NCBI RefSeq assembly: GCF_018873765.1
Contig: NC_057920.1
Coordinates: 9,871,307 to 9,935,306, forward strand
Length of the DNA: 64,000 nt
DNA from: Telopea speciosissima
Taxonomy: Eukaryota; Streptophyta; Magnoliopsida; Proteales; Proteaceae
Reading direction: 5' to 3'
Shown here one piece after another: positions 57,311 through 64,000 of this stretch; position 1 is the stretch's first letter; every line of letters starts with the position of its first letter. The translations under genes and the position numbers were made by a program. A model generated the notes under the pieces. The model did no database searches. It was not told where the DNA came from and saw nothing but the letters and a program-made list of their open reading frames with translations.

Positions 57311-57486
57311 TCAGAAAAGAAGTTTCAGATAAGGTAGTTTTAATAAATATAGGCTAAATATAGGATAGTGATAATAACTGCCCCAATTCTCTTTATTGTA
57401 AAGACAAACCCAAAAACTCCTTAAGTGATTCTCTTCTTTCTTCTTTTTTTTTAATGAATTGGAGAGCTTTAATAGGGGGTAGGTGA

Positions 57487-57620
57487 ATCCGGATCAGCTA
57501 CCCACATGGGGACGAGTGAGGACAAATCTGACCCCTCCATGGGATATGGGTCCCACACCCCCATGGAGGGTTCACATCTGTCTCCACCCGTCCCTATGTG
57601 GGTAGCAGATCTGAACTCGG
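57487..57620. mobile_element. Foldback MITE (hairpin)
   Basis: GGATCAGCTACCCACATGGG on the left pairs with CCCTATGTGGGTAGCAGATC on the right; CCCTCCATGGG pairs at the loop. About 60-bp arms. Confidence 0.8.
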
Positions 57621-57626
57621 GGTAGG

Positions 57627-57985
57627 TAAGGGTGTCAAAATCAAATTGAAATCGTTTATCGAAATCAGATCGAACCGTTTAAATTGAAATCGTGAAATTG
57701 TTTAATAAATGGTTCGATTATGGTTTCAAAGTTGAGGTCATTTAATTAAATGGTTTAAATCGAATCATTTAACCGAATAAATCGTTTAACATTCTAAAAT
57801 ATACATCAATATACCAAAATCAAGCACAAACCGTTTATCTAAACCAAATCAAATCGTTTAAAATCAAAACCATAAAATCGTTTAATAAATGGTTAGATTA
57901 TGATTTCAAAATTGAGACCATTTAATTTGTATGGTTTAAATCGAACTGTACTATTTAATTGAAACCAAACAATTTAACACCCTTA
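57627..57985. mobile_element. hAT-type MITE
   Basis: Ends TAAGGGTGTCAAA and TTTAACACCCTTA are inverted. The interior has repeated AAATCGTTTAA phrases. Flanking 8-mers match only partly (GGGGTAGG / GGTTTAGA), suggesting an old insertion. Confidence 0.6.
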
Positions 57986-57989
57986 GGTT

Positions 57990-58085
57990 TAGAGGATTAG
58001 GAATTAGCCCCAAGGTGTTTTGAACTCAAGACCTCTTGTTTGAGGAATTGATCTTTTGCCAATTGACCTGACCCCTTGGGGGGTT
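57990..58085 (-). mobile_element. Possible tRNA-derived SINE
   Basis: The minus strand carries GTCAATTGGCAAAAGATC (A-box-like) and GAGGTCTTGAGTTCAAAAC (B-box-like) about 30 bp apart. No tail found. Confidence 0.35.
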
Positions 58086-58215
58086 ATGTGTCTTTTTATT
58101 GTAACGACAAAGCCAAGAACTCCATAAGTGATTAAGAAATTTCCACGGAGTTAGGTTCGTAGTGTCCTTTGAAGACATTTTTGGAAGGTACGGTAAATAT
58201 CCGCCAAGCATTAAA

Positions 58216-58390
58216 CCCTGATATAAATAATAGTAGGGGCTTGAATCTGTTACTACCAAAAATAACCCCAAGATCCCTGATATAAATAATAGTAGGGGCT
58301 TGAATCTGTTACTACCAAAAATAACCCCAAGATCCCTGATATAAATAATAGTAGGGGCTGGAATCTGTTACTACCAAAAATAACCCTGAT
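58216..58390. repeat. 59-bp minisatellite containing TATAAATA (2.9 copies)
   Basis: Units start at 58216, 58275 and 58334, nearly identical; each contains GATATAAATAATAG. It lies about 200 bp before a relic of the UPF0496 leader. Confidence 0.9.
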
Positions 58391-58564
58391 CTTGGGGTAG
58401 TGAACCCTGATCTAAATTCCCCACATTCACAGAGCCCTCTGCCATATCTTCATCCTTTCATTCAAGATATCAAGTGGGCTCTCTTCCCCTCCCTATTGTT
58501 AAGGGGTAAATCACTCACAAGCATTCGGAAAGGGTTTGGAGTCTAAACTTTGGATTGGACCGAT

Positions 58565-58605
58565 AGCAATCTGAGGTGGACACTGAGGTGTTCCAGATTG
58601 AGGTC
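58565..58605 (+). repeat. Relic of a UPF0496 5' leader
   Basis: GGACACTGAGGTGTTCCAG resembles the leader GGAAACTGAGGTTCCAG found before UPF0496-1 and -3, but no coding sequence follows. It could mark a fifth, lost module. Confidence 0.35.
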
Positions 58606-59410
58606 TAATTTGCTAATTTGGTATGTTTTCTGTTTATGAAATTGTTTGGTTTGATTTTTATATTTTATTTCACTAAAATAAAAATAAAATGGAATAGAAA
58701 TTGTTTGGGTGTGTTTTTTTTTTTTTTTTGGGGGGGGCGGGGGAGGGGTGGGGGATTGGGTGATGTGCTTCCTGAGGACTTAAGATCATATTTTTTTGTT
58801 ATGCTACATAATGTCCAAAGCATATGACTATGGTTCTTATTTTACTTCCTGTAATGCAAAGATTTCTATCGGAGAAATATCTATCGGGGCACAACTATGA
58901 ATTTAACTAAGAAATTGAATGAAATTGGGAACAACGGAGATGAGACTGCGAAGTGCTCTTTTCTTTATTCAATATTGAATAATGCTCAATCAATCCTCTG
59001 TACATGAGGGTCTAGCCCTTAATTTATAGGAATAAAGATCAAGTTGGGGTATCTTTCCTTTTTCTGTAATTTTCTTTTCTGGGTGCACGGTTTCAGGAAA
59101 GCTCCCATTTCTGTTGAGATTCTCCCGTAAATCTCGGAATCTCCAAGATTCTTGAGGCAAGTGGGATCTTCTCTTGGGGGTTACATAACTATCGTAATGG
59201 GGCCTAACTTCATGACTGCCAGGCGTGTGAGAGTCTTTATGCACGTCTACATCTTCTTTACATTTGTGAATCGTGGGGAGTCCACGTGTATGGTCAGGAT
59301 TTGAAGTACAAATTATGGTGTATCACTTCCAATCAATAGCTTAGAACAAAATTTTCTTAATTTGTTTCTCCTAGCCAATCGGCCCTATTGAGGATAAAAT
59401 CAAGGATCGT
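58606..59410. other. No gene; possible antisense copia LTR fragment
   Basis: A T/G-rich homopolymer region near 58715-58755, then DNA near 58960-59060 that resembles an LTR read in reverse (ATTCAATATTGAATAATGC, then GTACATGAGGGTCTA). Too little to define an element. Confidence 0.3.
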
Positions 59411-59574
59411 GATCCTCTACGGTGCGCTGCCCGTAGTGGCCATAGCAGCGCACACATAAGGCATGGCGCAATGACTGCCTTACCTCCGCTCGGGCAAGAG
59501 TAAGGCGATCATTGCGCCACGCCTTGTGTGTGCGCTGCTATGGCCGCTACGGGTAGTGCACCGTAGAGAATCTG
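59411..59574. mobile_element. Foldback MITE (hairpin)
   Basis: GATCCTCTACGGTGCGCTGC pairs with the right end, TGCACCGTAGAGAATC inverted; GCAGCGCACACA pairs with TGTGTGCGCTGC. The centre CAATGACTGCCTTACCTCCG is shared with 37071-37258. Confidence 0.85.
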
Positions 59575-60304
59575 AATACTAAAAAATCAAACAGTTTTGG
59601 CTCTTATATTACATGCCAATTTTTTGTAGAATGCTGTTTCCTACTTTCCACAGGTGAAGAAAAACTTAATTTTTTATTTATTGAGAATTTGAGATTGTTT
59701 AGAAAACTTTCAGGGCAACAAGGTAACGCCCTTCATGAGATCTTCCAAAGGTTTTTCTCTTAATTAGTCTTAACATAGGAGTAAACAAATGATTAAGGGA
59801 GCTTTATTAATCTCATATAATATGTTGGAGATACGTGGCTAACTATCCAATGCTTACGTGTCACACGTGATCCTTAACCATTAGGAACCCATAAAATATG
59901 GGAATGATAAATAATAATAAAATTGTTGAGGCATCTGATTGGTCTATTACACTTGTGCGAGTCACATAATTTGTGAGGCTAGCATATTAGATTCTCAAGA
60001 TTCAAAAGTCTTCATTAAATAATTTGTTGCGATTGAAGTCCATTCATAGATGAATATATTCAGTAGTGGAAAATAACAATTTAAATGAAAAGTTGAAAGT
60101 GATTCTTTGGGATTATTGGTTTGGTGAGTAAGATGTGGCTGACTGGTCACTTTAACTCATACGTCAAGCTTTTGGATTCATCTTAATAATATTCCTTCCC
60201 CACCTCTCACCTTTTTTAAAAAATAAAATTTTCTAGGAAAGAAGTAGGTATGTTCTTAGAGAAAAAAATTTAAATCCATACAGGATTACACATATATAGT
60301 GATT
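59575..60304. other. No gene seen
   Basis: AT-rich DNA without recognised features. Confidence 0.4.
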
Positions 60305-60424
60305 CTGGGGAGGATCGTAATGTACACAGCCTAACCCCTGTTTTCACAGAGAGATTGTTTTCAGATACGTACTCATGACCACTTGATCACAATGGAGCAA
60401 CTTTTACCGTTGCACCAAGGCCCA
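60305..60424 (-). mobile_element. Au-type SINE
   Basis: On the minus strand: GCCTTGGTGCAACGGTAAAA (A box), GTTGCTCCATTGTGATCA, GGTCATGAGTACG (B-box region), then AACAGGGGTTAGGCTGTGTA, matching the familiar order of the plant Au SINE. The 3' end appears diverged or truncated. Confidence 0.75.
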
Positions 60425-60924
60425 TCATCTATTGAAAGTTCTTTAATTGATATATTGAATATTAATAATTATTAAATATTCAATTTTAATTCCTATATTA
60501 ATTCTAGTTATGCCCCAGCCCTTCCCTCCTTTTCTTATATATACTATAGTGTTATACTACAATATTGTAATATTATAAAATCTAATACTACTATTAGTAA
60601 TATAGTAGTATTATAATGTGTTGATATACTATAATATAATGGTACACAAATTCGGTTCAATTTTGATTTCAAACATCGATTCCTATGATGGAACTGAAAT
60701 CGAACCAAATCGAATATGGTTCTTGCATCCCAAGTTCGGATTGTAACCAAATTCTATTCGAATTGGCGTATTCAGTCCAGATCTAGTTTTGGTTTTCGAT
60801 TCCAATTCCAATTTGACATTCTTAATTATTGGTGTGGATTTTTATTCATTCTGCCCTACCTTTATTATACAAAGTCCAAAATACCTTTAATACTATCTTA
60901 GAAGTCCCATCTAATCATCAAAAC
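60425..60924. other. No gene seen
   Basis: AT-rich; short runs of (TA)-rich sequence and AATCGAACC-type repeat debris. Confidence 0.35.
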
Positions 60925-61298
60925 TAAGGGTGTCAATTGGTTGATTTGATTTAGTTCGTCTTTGGTCGGATTGAATCGAATTTGGTATTGGGAATGGGTG
61001 AATCTGAAACCAAACCAATACAGGAAGATTCAGAATTGGATTTAGGTTCTTATCGGTTTGATATTGGTTCTTATCGGTTTGATATTGGTTCATTCCGATT
61101 TGGGTTCGTCTTACCATTATACATAATTATGATATATATATATATTATAATTTTTTGAATGGGTATCAGTTTGGGTTAGATTATGATACGGTTCGATTTT
61201 AAACCGATTCCACAACACCTCAATCTAAAACCAAACCAATAAGGAATTGATCGGTTCAGTTTGACTTTGGTCCGGTTTATCGGTTTGGCTACACCCTA
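60925..61298. mobile_element. hAT-type MITE
   Basis: TAAGGGTGTCAATTGG at the left and GGCTACACCCTA at the right are imperfect inverted ends; the interior has CGGTTTGATATTGGTTC in tandem. Flanks ATCAAAAC and ATGCAAAAC are near matches. Confidence 0.6.
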
Positions 61299-62742
61299 AA
61301 TGCAAAACCCGTGAATCTCTCTTTACCTTATGGTTAGAAAAAACTTGGTCTACCTAGAAAGACTTTCTTCAACAAAGAAAACAACCAGATCTTGGGAAGC
61401 ACGTGATTTTTAAGGGAGACCTCTTGACGTAGTGTACAATCTTTTCAAATATCATGTAGTCAGCTGCCAGTAATATTATGACATGTGTAATGCTAGACTT
61501 ACGTGTCTTCTCGAAGCCGGTAATGTAGCCGAACCCGAAACTCCAGTTGGTCGGCTTGAAGCACGCGAGCCTTTGGGATTCAAGAAAGCGACCCGCTTTT
61601 GGTCCCCTCGGGTTTATCGGTTGTTTAAAGTAATAACAAAACCTCCCCCAGATCATTCTAAATAACATAATTGCCATTAGAATCGACCCTAAAATGACAT
61701 TTATGTTCTTATGCTTTTAAAGAGAAAGAACTTTATTTTTTGGTAAGATAAATATTAGATATAAAATTAGAATTGGTGTTCTCTGTGGGGGAACGTGATC
61801 CCTCGTACGTGGGGCCAATGAGAATGCGCATTGGCATCATTGGGGGGGGGGAAATCATTTAACACCCCCCCTTACTTACACCCCCCTCCAAGTAAGTTTC
61901 TTTCATAAAATGATGTCCAAAGGTTTCAAGCAAGACTATGCATGATGCACATGATGCATAGTCAGGCACAAAACCTTGGGATGAGAACGTTCAATGGGCA
62001 AAATGACTCAAACCCCCTATTTGACATTCGATTTCTTTATGCGATCATGCATAAAAGCCTTCCCCTAATATTAATGTAAAGAGTCTTACTGCAAAAAAAA
62101 TTATATATATATGTGAAGAGTGACTTCAATTCAATACCATGTGGAGGGTGATTCTTTTATTTATTGCTATATGAAATGTTGATTATGGCTTTACCAAAAA
62201 AAAAATAGTGATTAGGGAGGATGCACGAAATTCATTTTGAAATAAATAAAGTGCAAACAATGAATTTCATTCATCCTTCGTAATCTTATTAATAGGATAT
62301 AACTACAAGAGAAAATACTGGGTATGCTATCAAGTGTCAGCATGTGTCATCTCCTCCCCTTTAGGAAAATTCCTCCTTGTCTCATGTGCTTAGTCCTATC
62401 AGCTATGATTGTCGTATGCCTTTAGCTTTGTTCAAAGTTGGCGGCATGCCTAACCCTCTCCTTAGATATAAATAGAAATCATGCCAAAGAGATTTGTATT
62501 ACTACATAATAAACAATTCCTTATTAGTCATTGATGAGTTTTAGTTTATTTGAATGTACATTAATGAGAAGGGAGAGAGAGTTCTCTCAACAAGCAACAT
62601 AGAGGAGCGCATCAATAAGGTGTAGAAAATTAATTTTGTACATAGGAGGGCAATGATATCATTTCATGTGAGGAGGATAGAGATAGAAAAAGAGAGAAGG
62701 TGCTTGCATACTTCCTTGATGGCTCAAAGAACCTTTTCCCTA
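61299..62742. other. No gene seen
   Basis: Includes a short open segment at 61483-61665 without a recognised domain or splice context, one arm-like piece (GTTCTCTGTGGGGGAACG near 61780) and homopolymer runs. Nothing supports a gene. Confidence 0.35.
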
Positions 62743-62931
62743 AGGCTTTGTTTGTTTCGACATAAAATTTTACCTTGAAAATTTTCACTTAAAAAAATTT
62801 GACCTGTTGAAAAGTGTTCCAATGTTTGTTAGTTGACGGAAAAAAGCATTGAAAAAATATCAATATATAAAATTTTACATTTACCAAGAAAAATTTTCAT
62901 GTAAAATTTTACGTCGAAACAAACAGAGCCT
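62743..62931. mobile_element. Foldback-type MITE
   Basis: AGGCTTTGTTTGTTTCGACA and, inverted, AGGCTCTGTTTGTTTCGACG form the ends, each followed by TAAAATTTT. Confidence 0.75.
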
Positions 62932-63422
62932 AATGAGCAATAGGGGTCATGGATTATACCAAACACCTGTATAGATAAAAATGTGTTAGAAAAATAGAAA
63001 TATTAACCATGAAAATGTGTCAAAAACAAAAATATAAACCATACATAAGAGCCACAGTGAGGGAGAACTTACAAATGAAAAAATAATAAATTTCTAAATG
63101 CATGAAATATTTAAAAGAGATGTTTAAATGATATCGATCTCTACATGTGTATTTAGACCTTGACACTTGACACCTTGTTTTAATTGTTCTTGGTCCTATT
63201 CTCAAAATTTTTTAAGTTAAAAAATATAAAAATATTTTCAAAAACAAATTAAAAATGACGTTTCATTATGTCATTGTCATGCAAATATTTCAAGGATACA
63301 ATATGACATGATAATATTTACTCTCATTAAAAAAAAAATGTGTAATACTAAAGCCTAAAAAGATAAAGGGAGTGTTTGGATGACACCTTTATAGTTGTGT
63401 TTAGAATTTGAAAATTCTCTTT
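62932..63422. other. No gene seen
   Basis: AT-rich DNA. Confidence 0.4.
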
Positions 63423-63588
63423 CTGGGAGAGGGATAGGTATGGAAGTGCTATACTGTATACTAGCACCCTATGTCTCTATCTCTCTCTTCCCCTCCTTTG
63501 AAATGGCTCCCTTACCCCTCGAAGGGAGGAAGAGAGAGATAGACGTATAGAGTGCTACTATATTGTATACCACTGGCATATCCAGCAT
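63423..63588. mobile_element. Foldback MITE (hairpin)
   Basis: Arms include AGTGCTATACTGTATACTAG and its near-inverse around TTGTATACCACTGG; TCTATCTCTCTCTTCCCCTC pairs at the loop. The centre holds GAAATGGCTCCCTTACCCC. Confidence 0.8.
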
Positions 63589-64000
63589 TTCCCTTTCTTA
63601 TCCCCAAAAACTCTTTAAGGTTCAATTTAGAGGGGAAGGTGGGGCAGAATTGTTGGGAAGATGGGACCCACATGTTGGTGGGATTTTATTGGAGTGAAAA
63701 TATTGGGGTAAAGTTACTTTTCCCATTAATAATAATCAAAATCTCACCAAATTAGTAGAACTTTGGATAGACTAGATGGGATTTTGAAGTGCCATATCAA
63801 TAGACAAAACAATTAATGATGTTGCTTTAGCTTTTGTAAGATTACCATTTAAGAATAACCAAACAAAATTGAGATGAGATTTTGAAATAACACATCAGTA
63901 TTTTCTCACCTCAATTAAATCCCTTCTTAACATACTGGCCTAGGAGAAGGGCAATGGATTAATGTGTAAAACGCGAATATGTGGTGTTTTGGTAAATTCA
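63589..64000. other. No gene seen
   Basis: AT-rich DNA to the window end. Confidence 0.4.

Noticed and set aside
58216..58390. Regular repeats considered as a CRISPR-like array
   Set aside because: Near-identical 59-bp head-to-tail units without unique spacers in plant nuclear DNA: a minisatellite.
58990..59244. 84-residue minus ORF
   Set aside because: Lies in LTR-like DNA and has no recognised motif.
61483..61665. 60-residue plus ORF with gene-like composition
   Set aside because: Too short, no homology recognised, no splice partner or promoter.

Overview
This window is eukaryotic nuclear DNA from a dicot-type flowering plant. The evidence is spliced genes with GT..AG introns, a TIR-NBS-LRR resistance gene (a class absent from grasses), a NAC transcription factor, UPF0496/DUF677 proteins, and many plant transposons: hAT, MULE-like, foldback MITEs, LINE RNase H ends, an Au-type SINE and a gypsy LTR. 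The species cannot be named from the sequence. Genes are sparse and most of the window is repeats.

Layout. A repeated module, UPF0496 gene - NAC gene - spacer, frames the window. Module 1 enters at the left edge: NAC1 (exons 2-5 at 1005-2928; exon 1 lies off-window) and its spacer (5.5-9.2 kb). Module 2 is UPF0496-1 (9504-10649, broken) and NAC2 (12.2-13.6 kb, broken). About 23 kb of unrelated DNA follows. Module 3 is UPF0496-2 (37712-38839, intact), NAC3 (40.95-43.32 kb, broken) and its spacer (50.1-53.0 kb). Module 4 is UPF0496-3 (53796-54932, one nonsense codon) and scraps of NAC downstream DNA. A leader relic at about 58.57 kb hints at a fifth module. Only one NAC and one UPF0496 copy look coding-competent, and they sit in different modules.

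The central insert (14.4-37.4 kb) holds a five-exon TNL gene of about 1,225 codons (17885-24896) with an unusual charged TIR segment and an acidic repeated tail. Next is a MULE-like element (24995-26355) carrying a carboxylesterase fragment that is itself bracketed by a perfect 21-bp direct repeat. Then comes a complete 4,963-bp hAT transposon (28384-33346) with 12-bp inverted ends, a perfect 8-bp target duplication and a three-exon transposase. A possible small gene on the minus strand (33603-33845) and a gypsy 3' LTR (from 34928) complete it.

The right part (45-64 kb) is mostly mobile-element debris: hairpin MITEs, hAT MITEs, a second MULE-like element with long inverted ends, LINE ends and SINEs, plus an LRR receptor fragment. 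Upstream of UPF0496-3 the TATA/CT-rich leader has been amplified into a promoter minisatellite (53.04-53.56 kb). No functional link between the TNL and the UPF0496/NAC genes can be shown; they appear to share a recombination-prone, duplicated locus.
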